Origin: UBA5070 sp035913415
Lineage (GTDB): Bacteria; Fibrobacterota; Fibrobacteria; UBA5070
DNA: 64,000 nucleotides
Direction: 5' to 3'
NCBI GenBank assembly: GCA_035913415.1
Contig: JAMIIV010000004.1
Location: forward strand, 118,321-182,320
Part shown: positions 1 through 8,215 of the stretch, one piece after another
Position numbering within the stretch: the first letter of the stretch is position 1
How the letters are laid out: each line of letters begins with the position of its first letter
Made by a program: the position numbers and the translations under genes
Notes under the pieces: model-generated
What the model was told of the DNA's origin: nothing
What the model saw: only the letters and a program-made list of their open reading frames with translations
Databases searched by the model: none

Positions 1-2
1 GG

Positions 3-887
3 CGCGCCCGCTGGCGCCCCGATGCCGGCATCGACAGCTTCACCATCCTGGCGGCTCCGTTGGAAGTGGGGGCTCTCAAGGTCTGGGATGCCGGACTCGA
101 AAAGGTGTTGTTCAACGGCTGGGGCTGGTTCTTCCGCGCCGACATCTGGTTCCCCCAGTTGTGCCTGTTCGTTCTGTGGATGCTCAAGGCCTTCTACGAC
201 CTGATCCCCAACTGGGGCGTCGCGATCATCCTGCTCACGGTGGTCGCCCGCCTGGCGGTCTTTCCGCTGACCTGGAAACAGGTCAAGCAGTCCAAGCGCA
301 TGGCGATCGTGATGCCCGCGCTGAAGCCCCAGCTCGAGGCGCTCAAGGAGAAGTACAAGAGCGACCCGCGCCAGTTGCAAGTGGAGACCATGCGCGTCTA
401 CAACGAGAACGGCGTGAATCCTCTGGCCACCATGGCCGGATGCCTGCCCCTGTTCCTCCAGATGCCCGTGTTCTTCGCGCTGTACATGGTGCTCGGACGC
501 GCCATCGAGCTTCGCGGTGCGCCGTTCTTCGCCTGGATCAATGATCTGTCGCAACCCGACGTGATTCTGCCCTTGGTCAAGATCCCCCTCATCTTCCCGT
601 TGGGCATCACCATCCTGCCGCTCTTCATGGCCGGATCGCTGCTTTGGCTCAACAAGATGACGATCAAGGACCCGCAGCAGCAGGCCCTGGTCTACATGAT
701 GCCCATCATGATGCTGGTGTTCTCGGGTTCGTTCCCGTCGGGCCTGGTGCTGTACTGGACCATTTCCAACCTCTTCTCGGTCCTTCAGACCTGGGTGGTG
801 AACGTGGGGCCGGCTCCGGTTCCCACCGTGGAAGTCCACGGGACCCCCAAGCCCAAGCCGCCTCGCAAGCCCAAGTCCAAGGGCTGA
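3..887 (+). CDS. yidC: Membrane protein insertase YidC, C-terminal part (5' end outside window)
   Basis: YidC inserts and folds inner-membrane proteins, with or without SecYEG. The reading frame is open to the left edge, so the periplasmic N-terminal domain is missing and about 294 residues are visible. The visible part is the conserved 60IMP/Oxa1 domain: hydrophobic segments around FPQLCLFVLWMLKAFYDL and WGVAIILLTVVARLAVFPLT, a charged cytoplasmic hairpin rich in Lys (KQVKQSKRM to KEKYKSDP), then the family signature GCLPLFLQMPVFFALYMVL and a final YWTISNLFSVLQT segment. The C-terminus is a short Lys/Pro-rich tail, as is common for ribosome-contacting YidC tails. A strong hairpin terminator follows 40 bases later, so this is the last gene of its transcript. 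Identity is certain; only the start is unknown. Confidence 0.95.
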   Translation, partial: RARWRPDAGIDSFTILAAPLEVGALKVWDAGLEKVLFNGWGWFFRADIWFPQLCLFVLWMLKAFYDLIPNWGVAIILLTVVARLAVFPLTWKQVKQSKRMAIVMPALKPQLEALKEKYKSDPRQLQVETMRVYNENGVNPLATMAGCLPLFLQMPVFFALYMVLGRAIELRGAPFFAWINDLSQPDVILPLVKIPLIFPLGITILPLFMAGSLLWLNKMTIKDPQQQALVYMMPIMMLVFSGSFPSGLVLYWTISNLFSVLQTWVVNVGPAPVPTVEVHGTPKPKPPRKPKSKG

Positions 888-926
888 TCGGCAAATCGGG
901 TTTGGGGCCATCGCCCCCCCAATACA

Positions 927-960
927 AAAGCGCCGCGGAGATTCCTCTCCGTGGCGCTTT
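927..960 (+). terminator. Intrinsic terminator after yidC
   Basis: Near-perfect hairpin: AAGCGCCGCGGAG pairs with CTCCGTGGCGCTT across a short ATTCCT loop and ends in TTT. It lies 40 bases after the yidC stop. Confidence 0.8.
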
Positions 961-988
961 GCGTTCCAGGGTAGCCTGAACATAATGC

Positions 989-1017
989 TTGCTCATTTGT
1001 TCAGTATTCGGTAGATT
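989..1017 (+). promoter_or_regulatory. Candidate promoter of the Rpn-type nuclease, possibly leaderless
   Basis: TTGCTC at 989-994, a 17-base spacer and TAGATT at 1012-1017, only six bases before the ATG at 1024. Transcription would then begin at or next to the start codon, which fits the absence of a Shine-Dalgarno sequence. An alternative is TTGCGT (959-964), 16 bases, CATAAT (981-986), which would give a leader of about 30 bases. The GH16 gene at 35407 has the same arrangement. Both assignments are by eye. Confidence 0.4.
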
Positions 1018-1023
1018 CCCCTC

Positions 1024-1998
1024 ATGTCCCCCGCCCCCGATACCCCTGCCCCGGTATCGTTGCCGCACGATGAATTCTTCAAGGAGATCTTCGGCGACAT
1101 CGAACACGCACGCGACCTGATCCACGGAATCCTGCCGCCAGACTTGCTGGAGATTCTCGACCTCGCGCACCTCCAGCGCGAGAATACCTCCTTCCTGACG
1201 GCTCAACTCGCCGAAGACTTCGCCGATCTTGTCTTCACGTGCCCGGTCACTGGAGGCTCGGCCCTGGTCGCGCTGCTTCTGGAGCACAAGAGCTGGGCTC
1301 CACGCTATCCACACCTGCAGCTCCTTGCGTACATGCTGGGCGTCTGGGAACAATCCGAGAAGGATGGACGCCCCCTGCCGCCGGTCATTCCCATCGTTCT
1401 GTACAACGGCCAGGGGGCCTGGAAGGTACGCGAATTCTCCACCTGCTTTCCCCATCTACCGGACCGTCTGCGCGCCTTCCTTCCTGAATTCAGATTCCTG
1501 TTGCTTGATCTCGCTCACGAGCCTCTGGCCCCCCTGCGGGAGCGTTTCCACAATCGCTCCGTTCAGGTGGCCATTGAGCTGATGCGCGCGATCTTCACCC
1601 CCACCGAAGTGACCGCTCTGATGCGGCGCCTGACGCCCGCCGACGGTCCGCCCGACCGCGACCTGGCTTACCGCTTCCTGCGGGTGGTGCTTCGGTATAT
1701 TTTCACACGTAGCGATGTCGACCAACGCGAAGCCCTGAATCTGGCGCTCAACCCTGAAATCCGGAGACTGGCCATGACCTTGGAAGAACAGATCCTCCAA
1801 CGCGGGGAACAGCGAGGCATCCAGCAAGGCCTTGTTCAAGGTCTGGAGCAAGGCCTTGAACAGGGTCTTGAGCAGGGCCTTGAGCGAGGTGCTCGCGTCG
1901 CCAAAATGGAAGATGCCCGAAAGCTGCGCGACCATGGCGTGGCTTGGGCGATCATCACGGACGCCACGGGTGTGACGCCCGCGGATCTGGAAGACTGA
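1024..1998 (+). CDS. Rpn family recombination-promoting nuclease / PD-(D/E)XK transposase-like protein
   Basis: 324 residues. It matches the Rpn (Transposase_31) family, whose E. coli members are DNA endonucleases that raise RecA-independent recombination and are related to transposases. The N-terminus has the family opening LPHDEFFKEIFGD. The PD-(D/E)XK active site can be read as D68 (ADLVF) and E87-x-K89 (LLEHKS), followed by the usual HLQLLAYMLGVWE and IPIVLYNG segments. The C-terminal part contains a run of near-identical QGLEQGLE units (about residues 268-283) and then a short basic/acidic helical tail. No ribosome binding site is visible before the ATG. No inverted repeats of an insertion sequence flank it, so it looks like a stand-alone Rpn gene. 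Family assignment is firm; the cellular role is not known. Confidence 0.85.
   Translation: MSPAPDTPAPVSLPHDEFFKEIFGDIEHARDLIHGILPPDLLEILDLAHLQRENTSFLTAQLAEDFADLVFTCPVTGGSALVALLLEHKSWAPRYPHLQLLAYMLGVWEQSEKDGRPLPPVIPIVLYNGQGAWKVREFSTCFPHLPDRLRAFLPEFRFLLLDLAHEPLAPLRERFHNRSVQVAIELMRAIFTPTEVTALMRRLTPADGPPDRDLAYRFLRVVLRYIFTRSDVDQREALNLALNPEIRRLAMTLEEQILQRGEQRGIQQGLVQGLEQGLEQGLEQGLERGARVAKMEDARKLRDHGVAWAIITDATGVTPADLED
1826..1888 (+). repeat. In-frame short tandem repeat coding for QGLEQGLE units
   Basis: Degenerate 12-base units of the form CAAGGCCTTGAA / CAGGGTCTTGAG recur about five times near the 3' end of the Rpn-type gene. Because the unit length is a multiple of three, copies can be gained or lost without a frameshift. 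Confidence 0.7.
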
Positions 1999-2012
1999 AA
2001 GAGCAAGAAGAA

Positions 2013-2041
2013 GCCCCCGCGCCGGATTGCCGGGCGGGGGC
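2013..2041 (-). terminator. Hairpin terminator between convergent genes
   Basis: GCCCCCGC and GCGGGGGC arms enclose a 13-base centre. Read on the minus strand the hairpin is followed by CTTCTTCTTGCTCTTT, so it best serves the LplT-Aas gene, which ends 32 bases before it; it may also stop the Rpn transcript. Confidence 0.55.
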
Positions 2042-2073
2042 GAAGTGTCGGGCCTTTGGTGGTCGAGGCAGGA

Positions 2074-5000
2074 TCAGGCGGTGGTGGTCTCCAGGGCCTT
2101 CTTCTTCAGGGCGCCCAGGTCCAGTTTTCCGGTGCCCAGCACCGGGAACGCCTCGATGGCCTGGAAGTGGGCGCGTTTGGGGATCCAAAGGGCCGGCAGA
2201 CCCGCTTCCTTGAGGCTGGCCAGGGCGGCATCCCAACGCTCCTCGGGCAGGGTGCACAACACGGCCAGGCGTTCGCCTTTGCCTTCCTGCGGCACACCGA
2301 CCACCGCGAAGGCACGTTCCACTTCGCCCGAGGCCTTCTGGAGCTCTTCCTCGATGCGCACGTGGGGCACCATCTCGCCGCCGATCTTGGAGAAGCGGGC
2401 CAAACGGTCGACCAGATGCAGGAACCCGTCTTCATCGACGCGTCCGATGTCCATGGTGACATACCAGCCGTGGTGGAAGGCGGCCTTGGTGGCTTCGGGA
2501 TTTTCCCAGTACCCCGACATGACGTTGGATCCGCGCACCAGCACCAGGCCCTCTTCGTTGGCGCCCAGTTCGCGATCCCAGTCGGTGTGGTCCACCACGC
2601 GCACGGCCACGCCGGGCAAGGGGCGGCCCACCGAGCCGTGGCGCGAACCGGTTTGGGTCATGGCGGTTCCGGCGATGTCTTCCCCCACCCAGTCCGGACC
2701 GTTCACGGCCACGATGGGGGAACACTCGGTGGCGCCGTAGCCTTCGCGGGGCACCAGCTTCCACTCGGTGTGCACGGCCTCCCGCAGGGCGCTGGAGAGT
2801 TTTTCAGCACCGGTGACCAGGTGGCGCAAGGTCTGGAACTTCGCGGCGTCCACACGGCGCAGGTAGCTCTCGAGGAAGGTGGGGGTGGTGACCAGCACGG
2901 TGGCCTTGGATTTTTCGACCAGGTCACCGACCACGCGGGCTTCGGTGGGATTGGGGTGGAAGGCCGCGCCGCAGTGGGCGGCGATGGGCAACCAGATGGT
3001 GCCCGTGAAACCGAAGGCGTGGAAGAACGGCAGGGTGCCGGCCACCACGTCGCTTCCTTCCAGTCCGTAGAGGTTCATGATGCCGTGCAGGTTGGACAAC
3101 ACGTTGCGGTGGGTGAGAGGCACCCCCTTGGGGACACCCGTCGAGCCCGACGAGAACAGGATGGTGGCCACGTCCTCGATACGCGGGGTGCGGCGTCCCA
3201 GCCAGCGTGCCGACACGGCCACGGGCAGGGCTGCGGCCACGAAGCCGCCGATCTTCTGGCCCAGAGTCAGGCGCGGCGGAAGGTCTTCCATGAACAACGC
3301 GCGGCCCGGGCATTCGATGCCCAGCTTCTGGAGGAACTTCTTCGAGGTGATCACCGTCGAAATGCCCGCCTTGGCCACGGCGCCCTGCATCGCTTCGCGG
3401 GAGGCCGTGAAGTTCAGGTTCACCGGAATGCACCCGGCCAGGGTCAGCGAGACGTTGGTGACGGCGCCGACCACCGTGGCGGGCAGCAGCACGCCCACCC
3501 GCTCCTGCGGCAGGAACTGACTGCGCCAATGCAAGGCCAAGACGTTGGACTTGATCATGGCCTGGGGGGCGGAGAGTTTCGCGCCGGTGGTATCCGACCA
3601 GAGCGTGCGCACGCCGGGGCGGCGGCAACTGGAGAGGAACACGGTGCCGAGAGTCTGGTCTTCGGAGAAACGGTGGCCGAAGTTCACGACCGAGAGGTTT
3701 GCGACGGCCTGACGGACCGCAAAGGCCGAAGACCGAGCGGCGAGGGCGGGGCCGGCGAGGATGTGGACCCGGCGCAACACACCGCGCCAGGGGCGCCATT
3801 CGAGCTTGCCAGCGGGCCAACTGAAGGGGCGTCCCACCACACCTTCCAGATGGAGGGGAACGATGGGCACATCGACGCCTTTCAGGACCAGCTCGAGACC
3901 GCGCTGGAAGCCCTGCATCTGGCCGTGGCGCGAGATGGCACCTTCGGCGAAGATGCACACGGCGCGGCCGCGCTGCAGTTCGGCGCGGCAGGAGTCGGCG
4001 AATTCCTCGAGGGCCTTGCGGCCCATGCCGGCACGCACGGGAATCACACCGACCATGCGCAGGAACCAGCCGATGATGGGCTTTTCCACGAGGTCGCGCA
4101 GCACCACGAAACGCACCGTGCGGGGTACCGCCGCCTCGACCAGAAGGGCGTCCAGCAGCGAAACATGGTTGGCCACCAGCAACACGCCGCCGCGGAGCGG
4201 GACGTTGTCCATGCCCGCGGGATTGACGCGCATGACAGTGCGGACCAGGGTGCCCACCACCAGACGGGCGAACGCTCCGGGCAGGCGGAACAGCGTGAAG
4301 ATGGCCACGCCCATGGCACAGGCCGCAGCGACGGCGAAGACCCCGCGGGAACCGAGGACCGGTTCGATGTAGCGGAAGATCAGCGAGCCGAGGAACATCA
4401 GGACGAAGTTGGAGAGGTTCAGGTACGCCAGGGTGTCGGCGAGTTTGGGACCTTCCACACGCGACTGGATCCAGGCGCCGATGGGCACCTTGTACAGGCC
4501 GCCCGAGAAGGACGTGGCCAGCAGGACCACAGCGAAGGGAATGGGGGCCAAGGGCAGGAAGGCCATGGCGGCCAAACCTGCGGCCAGACCCATGGCACCC
4601 AAGGGGGCCAGACCAAGGGCGACCTGGCGTCCGGAAATCCACGAGGCGGTGACGCAGCCCACGCCGATGCCCACGGCCATGAGGGCCTGCAGGCCGCTGG
4701 TGGGCAGCTCCGTGAGGTGCAGCTCTTCTTTGGCGAACACCAGCAGGTTCATGAGGGTGAGGGAGCCGATCATCCAGAACACGCTCACGCCCACGACCGA
4801 CAGGTTCAATCCGCGCATGCGGTTGGCATCGACGTAGGAGCGATAGAGGAAGCCGAACACGTTCCAGTCGGTGCCGCCTTCCTTTTGTGGCGGGGTTTCT
4901 TCGGCTTTCAGGGCCAATCCCGCCAGGAATCCGCCGCCGGCGATGGCCACCGAGGCCGCGGCGATCCACAAGAGGATCTGGCCGCCCCCGAACTGGCTGA

Positions 5001-5490
5001 CGATGCCGGCGCCGAGCATGCCCAGCACGGACCCCACGAAGGCGAACATCTCCATGGTGCCAATGCCGTACGAGATGCGGGCCGGGCCGCCGATGTCGTT
5101 GATCAGACCCATCTTGGCAGGGGAGTAGAGGCAGGAGTGCAGGCCCATGAGGCCCACCGAGGCCAGGGCCAGACGAACGTCTTGTGCCATGAAGCTCAAC
5201 CAGGCCAGAACCGCGATGCCCAGCTCGGCGCCTTTGGCCCAGCGGACGATGGTGACCTTGGAAAACTTGCGCGCCAGGGTGCCCGAGAAGGGAGAGAACA
5301 GCAGGTACGGGATCACCAGCATGTTGGCGGCCCAGGCGATCACGCGGGTTTCATCCCAGCCGCTGGCCCACTTCACGGCCAGGAACGAGATGAGCCCCTT
5401 GAGGAAGTTGTCGTGGAAGACCCCCAGGAACTGGACGGTAAACAGCGGTGCCCAGCGGGGTTTCTCAAGATTCGGTGCGGTCGTGTTCAT
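2074..5490 (-). CDS. aas: LplT-Aas fusion: MFS lysophospholipid flippase / 2-acyl-GPE acyltransferase / acyl-ACP synthetase
   Basis: 1138 residues from the ATG at 5490, which has a strong AAAGGAGT ribosome binding site eight bases upstream; an in-frame start further upstream has none. Three modules follow one another. About residues 1-420 form a major facilitator transporter like LplT. From about 440 is a PlsC-type acyltransferase with the HX4D motif (NHVSLLD) and an FAEGA segment. From about 700 is an AMP-forming acyl ligase with the P-loop-like ILFSSGSTGVPKG (near 775) and the GYGATECSP motif (near 915). In E. coli LplT and Aas are separate and together re-import and re-acylate lysophosphatidylethanolamine; the fused form is known in other Gram-negatives. 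Start and function are well supported. Confidence 0.92.
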   Translation of the reverse strand: MNTTAPNLEKPRWAPLFTVQFLGVFHDNFLKGLISFLAVKWASGWDETRVIAWAANMLVIPYLLFSPFSGTLARKFSKVTIVRWAKGAELGIAVLAWLSFMAQDVRLALASVGLMGLHSCLYSPAKMGLINDIGGPARISYGIGTMEMFAFVGSVLGMLGAGIVSQFGGGQILLWIAAASVAIAGGGFLAGLALKAEETPPQKEGGTDWNVFGFLYRSYVDANRMRGLNLSVVGVSVFWMIGSLTLMNLLVFAKEELHLTELPTSGLQALMAVGIGVGCVTASWISGRQVALGLAPLGAMGLAAGLAAMAFLPLAPIPFAVVLLATSFSGGLYKVPIGAWIQSRVEGPKLADTLAYLNLSNFVLMFLGSLIFRYIEPVLGSRGVFAVAAACAMGVAIFTLFRLPGAFARLVVGTLVRTVMRVNPAGMDNVPLRGGVLLVANHVSLLDALLVEAAVPRTVRFVVLRDLVEKPIIGWFLRMVGVIPVRAGMGRKALEEFADSCRAELQRGRAVCIFAEGAISRHGQMQGFQRGLELVLKGVDVPIVPLHLEGVVGRPFSWPAGKLEWRPWRGVLRRVHILAGPALAARSSAFAVRQAVANLSVVNFGHRFSEDQTLGTVFLSSCRRPGVRTLWSDTTGAKLSAPQAMIKSNVLALHWRSQFLPQERVGVLLPATVVGAVTNVSLTLAGCIPVNLNFTASREAMQGAVAKAGISTVITSKKFLQKLGIECPGRALFMEDLPPRLTLGQKIGGFVAAALPVAVSARWLGRRTPRIEDVATILFSSGSTGVPKGVPLTHRNVLSNLHGIMNLYGLEGSDVVAGTLPFFHAFGFTGTIWLPIAAHCGAAFHPNPTEARVVGDLVEKSKATVLVTTPTFLESYLRRVDAAKFQTLRHLVTGAEKLSSALREAVHTEWKLVPREGYGATECSPIVAVNGPDWVGEDIAGTAMTQTGSRHGSVGRPLPGVAVRVVDHTDWDRELGANEEGLVLVRGSNVMSGYWENPEATKAAFHHGWYVTMDIGRVDEDGFLHLVDRLARFSKIGGEMVPHVRIEEELQKASGEVERAFAVVGVPQEGKGERLAVLCTLPEERWDAALASLKEAGLPALWIPKRAHFQAIEAFPVLGTGKLDLGALKKKALETTTA

Positions 5491-5768
5491 GGCATCGGAC
5501 TCCTTTGGGCGGATGCGTACGGAGAGAAGTAAATCAAGAAGCGGGCCAACCCGACCCGAGGCGGGAGAGGCTATCCGCGAAGCGCGGGTGCAGGAGGGCG
5601 ACTGCGGTTGTTGGGGGAGCATGCCTTCCAGGTCGTGGCAGAGGTGCAATGCAAGGTAGACGAGAAAGTTGTTTTCGAGATGCTACCTTGCTGTTTGGAC
5701 ACGATCGATAATCGGTGCTGTTTATAGCTCTGCAAACCCGCCAAAAATCGCCATGCTGGGAGAAATAC

Positions 5769-7013
5769 ATGAGTATTGAGCCGCGCCTGCGCAGTCCCTT
5801 CATGGTATCGATGAAGCCTACGCAGGGGCTCTCGAGTGCGCGGGTGGCAGTTGTTCACGAGTGGCTCTATACATACGCGGGAGCGGAAAAGGTGCTCGAG
5901 GGGATTCTGGCCCAGTTTCCCAACGCCGATCTTTTCAGCCTGATCGACTTCCTTCCGGAAAAACAGCGCGGATTTCTTGGGGGAAGACCTGTTCGGACCT
6001 CTTTCCTGCAAAAGATGCCGCTCATCAGGAAGAAACATCAGTACTACCTGCCGTTGATGCCCCTGGCGATGGAGCGATTTGATCTTTCTGGTTACGATCT
6101 GATCGTTTCCAGTTCCTACGCGGTCGCCAAAGGCGTCTTGACGGGGCCCAACCAATTGCATTTGTGTTACTGCCACAGTCCGGTTCGCTATGCCTGGGAC
6201 CTGCAGCACCAATACCTCCAGCAGTGGCGCATGAATTCGGGGATTCGAGGTCTGGCGGCCACGGGAATTCTCCACAAGCTGCGAATCTGGGACCACGTGA
6301 CGTCCAACGGCGTCGATCGGTTCTTCGCCAATTCCCAGTTCATTTCCCGCCGCATCTGGAAGACCTACCGGCGCAAATCGACCGTGATCTACCCCCCCGT
6401 GGACACGAACGGCTTCGCCATGGGCACGGAGCGGACGGATACGTATGTCACGGTGTCGCGCCTGGTTGGATACAAGCGGGTCGATCTTCTCGTGGATGCG
6501 TTCCGGGAATTGCCGGATCGGAAGCTCGTGGTGGTGGGGGCCGGCGAAGACATGGAGCGACTCAAGGCATCGGCCACCCCCAATGTCACGTTCCTGGGGC
6601 GGGCTCCGGATGATGTGCTCCTGCAAACCGTCCAGAGGGCGCGGGCCTTCCTGTTCGCCGCCGAAGAAGACTTCGGCATTTCGCCGGTAGAGGCGCAGGC
6701 TTGCGGCATTCCCGTGATTGCCTTTGGTCGGGGAGGGGCTCTCGAGAGCATCCGAGGGGATTGGGTCGGAGAATCCAGTCAGCGCAATCCCACGGGCGTG
6801 TTCTTTCCTCGCCAAACGGTCGAGTCCGTGGTCGATGCCATTCGGTTCTTCGAAAGCCGCGAAGGCGTCTTCCAATCCGAAGCTTGTGTGGAAAATGCCC
6901 GGCGCTTTTCGCCGAATGTCTTTGCTCGCAAGTTCCACGACCACGTGGAATCTTCGTGGCAGAAGTTCCAATTGGAATCTCGCGACCCCAACGCCTCGGC
7001 GTTCGAGGAATAA
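5769..7013 (+). CDS. GT4 glycosyltransferase (WbaZ/mannosyltransferase-like)
   Basis: 414 residues, a retaining GT-B glycosyltransferase of family 4 acting at the cytoplasmic face on a lipid-linked glycan. The N-terminus has VAVVHEWLYTYAGAEKVLEGI, typical of the WbaZ/RfaB-like subgroup, with CYCHSPVRYAWD following. The C-terminal nucleotide-sugar domain has TVSRLVGYKRVDLLVDAF and the E-x7-E motif EDFGISPVEAQACGIPVI near residue 300. I chose the ATG at 5769 because GGGAG lies six bases before it; starts at 5715, 5802 and 5811 are possible. It opens the polysaccharide locus, transcribed toward two minus-strand glycosyltransferases. The 278 bases upstream hold no gene, and I could not settle on a promoter there. 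The sugar donor cannot be read from sequence. Confidence 0.85.
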   Translation: MSIEPRLRSPFMVSMKPTQGLSSARVAVVHEWLYTYAGAEKVLEGILAQFPNADLFSLIDFLPEKQRGFLGGRPVRTSFLQKMPLIRKKHQYYLPLMPLAMERFDLSGYDLIVSSSYAVAKGVLTGPNQLHLCYCHSPVRYAWDLQHQYLQQWRMNSGIRGLAATGILHKLRIWDHVTSNGVDRFFANSQFISRRIWKTYRRKSTVIYPPVDTNGFAMGTERTDTYVTVSRLVGYKRVDLLVDAFRELPDRKLVVVGAGEDMERLKASATPNVTFLGRAPDDVLLQTVQRARAFLFAAEEDFGISPVEAQACGIPVIAFGRGGALESIRGDWVGESSQRNPTGVFFPRQTVESVVDAIRFFESREGVFQSEACVENARRFSPNVFARKFHDHVESSWQKFQLESRDPNASAFEE

Positions 7014-7036
7014 TCCCGCCGATTGGGATTAGGGTC

Positions 7037-7068
7037 GCGCCTGCTGAATTCCAGGCGCTTAAGGTTTT
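7037..7068 (+). terminator. Intrinsic terminator between convergent glycosyltransferase genes
   Basis: GCGCCTG and CAGGCGC form a 7-bp stem with a CTGAATTC loop, followed by TTAAGGTTTT. It lies just after the plus-strand GT4 gene and touches the stop codon of the minus-strand one. Confidence 0.6.
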
Positions 7069-8215
7069 ACCGCGAACGCTTCTGGTGGGCGGCAATCACG
7101 TCCTGGTAGGTCTCCAGCAAACGCGGGGTGACAGACTCCCAGGACCATTGCTGGGCATGGCGTCTGCAGGTATCCGGATCTGGAAGGGTGGCCAAAGCGT
7201 GACGAAGCGTGACGGCGAGGCCTTCGGGGGTGGGCGGGGCCAGGAAGTCGTCGCGGAAGTTGCCCAGCAGTTCGGGTAGGGCACCCACGCGCGAGGCCAC
7301 AACAGGGGTGCCCGCAGCCATGGATTCTGCGACCACAAGGCCGAAGCCTTCGAGGGAGATCGTGGGGACCACGGAAAGATCGGCGGCGGCGTAAAGCGAG
7401 GGGAGATCTTCGTCGGGAACGAATCCGAGCAGGCGGACCGTTTCCGAGAGGTTGCCGGATTCGACGTGAGCCGCGAGGGTCTGGGCCAAGGGGCCTTTGC
7501 CGGCGATGACCAACAGGATGCCGGGGTGGTCGGCACGAAGGCGATCGACGGCTTCCAGCAGATTTTCGATGCCCATGCGGGCGGCAAGACGGCGCACACA
7601 GACCAGGATGGGGCGGTCTTGCGGGAGGCCTAGGCGCGCGCGCGCAGCGGACTTGGCGGGAGCCTGATGGAAGGGTTCGGGAGCGAATCCGCCGGGGATG
7701 GTGGAAATACGGGACCGGTCGATGCCGAACCGCTCGACGAGGATGTCGGCGAAGAACTTCGAGAGGGTCACCAGCTTGGGCGCGGCGCGGTAGAGGGGGC
7801 GTTCGATCAGGGTTTGTTTGGCCCAGGTGGCCAACGTGCCTTGTCCCTCGGCGGCGCCTTCCAGTGCCCAGGGGCCGTGGAAATGCATCACCCACGGACG
7901 GCGGCGCAGATCGGAGAGGATGGGGCGCGCATAGAGAGAGAAGTGGCACGCCACGATGTCGGGAGACGGTGTCTCTCCGAGGATCTCGCGGAAGCGTCGA
8001 CGAAGGCCCAGGAGCCGACGATCGAGTCGGGCGTCGCGCCGGGAGAAGGGCTGCGCCAATCCTCCGGACTTCTGGTGGATCGAATCCGTGCCCGTGACCA
8101 GGGCGGAAACCTGATGGCCGGCCAGGCTTTGCGATTGCACGGCCTGGGACATGTAGCGGGACAGGCCGCCGGCCTCTTCCGAAAACCAGCCCATGCCGGC
8201 GTGGAGGATCCTCAC
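7067..8215 (-). CDS. GT4 glycosyltransferase
   Basis: 382 residues from a GTG at 8215 whose bases overlap the TGA of the upstream gene (GTGA), which suggests translational coupling. This start gives the typical GT4 opening VRILHAGMGWFSEEAGGLSRY (first part), while the longer open frame only adds unrelated Arg/Pro-rich sequence. The GT-B architecture shows ISTIPGGFAPEPF in the linker, VCVRRLAARMGIENLLEA in the donor domain and the E-x7-E motif EGFGLVVAESMAAGTPVV. It is the last gene of the minus-strand unit Wzz-like, GT4, GT4. The protein should add one sugar residue to the undecaprenyl-linked repeat unit; donor and acceptor are unknown. Confidence 0.85.
   Translation of the reverse strand: MRILHAGMGWFSEEAGGLSRYMSQAVQSQSLAGHQVSALVTGTDSIHQKSGGLAQPFSRRDARLDRRLLGLRRRFREILGETPSPDIVACHFSLYARPILSDLRRRPWVMHFHGPWALEGAAEGQGTLATWAKQTLIERPLYRAAPKLVTLSKFFADILVERFGIDRSRISTIPGGFAPEPFHQAPAKSAARARLGLPQDRPILVCVRRLAARMGIENLLEAVDRLRADHPGILLVIAGKGPLAQTLAAHVESGNLSETVRLLGFVPDEDLPSLYAAADLSVVPTISLEGFGLVVAESMAAGTPVVASRVGALPELLGNFRDDFLAPPTPEGLAVTLRHALATLPDPDTCRRHAQQWSWESVTPRLLETYQDVIAAHQKRSR

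Noticed and set aside
1024..1998. Insertion sequence around the transposase-like gene
   Set aside because: No terminal inverted repeats or target duplications are visible; Rpn proteins are usually stand-alone.
2056..5532. Plus-strand open frame of 1158 codons, opposite the LplT-Aas gene
   Set aside because: It is the mirror of a GC-rich coding sequence, rich in Gly, His and Gln with no motif; the minus-strand gene has clear domains and a strong ribosome binding site.
5491..5768. Promoters in the gap between LplT-Aas and the first GT4 gene
   Set aside because: GATAAT at 5707 has no -35 box at a suitable distance; other pairs have spacers of 13 or 20 bases.
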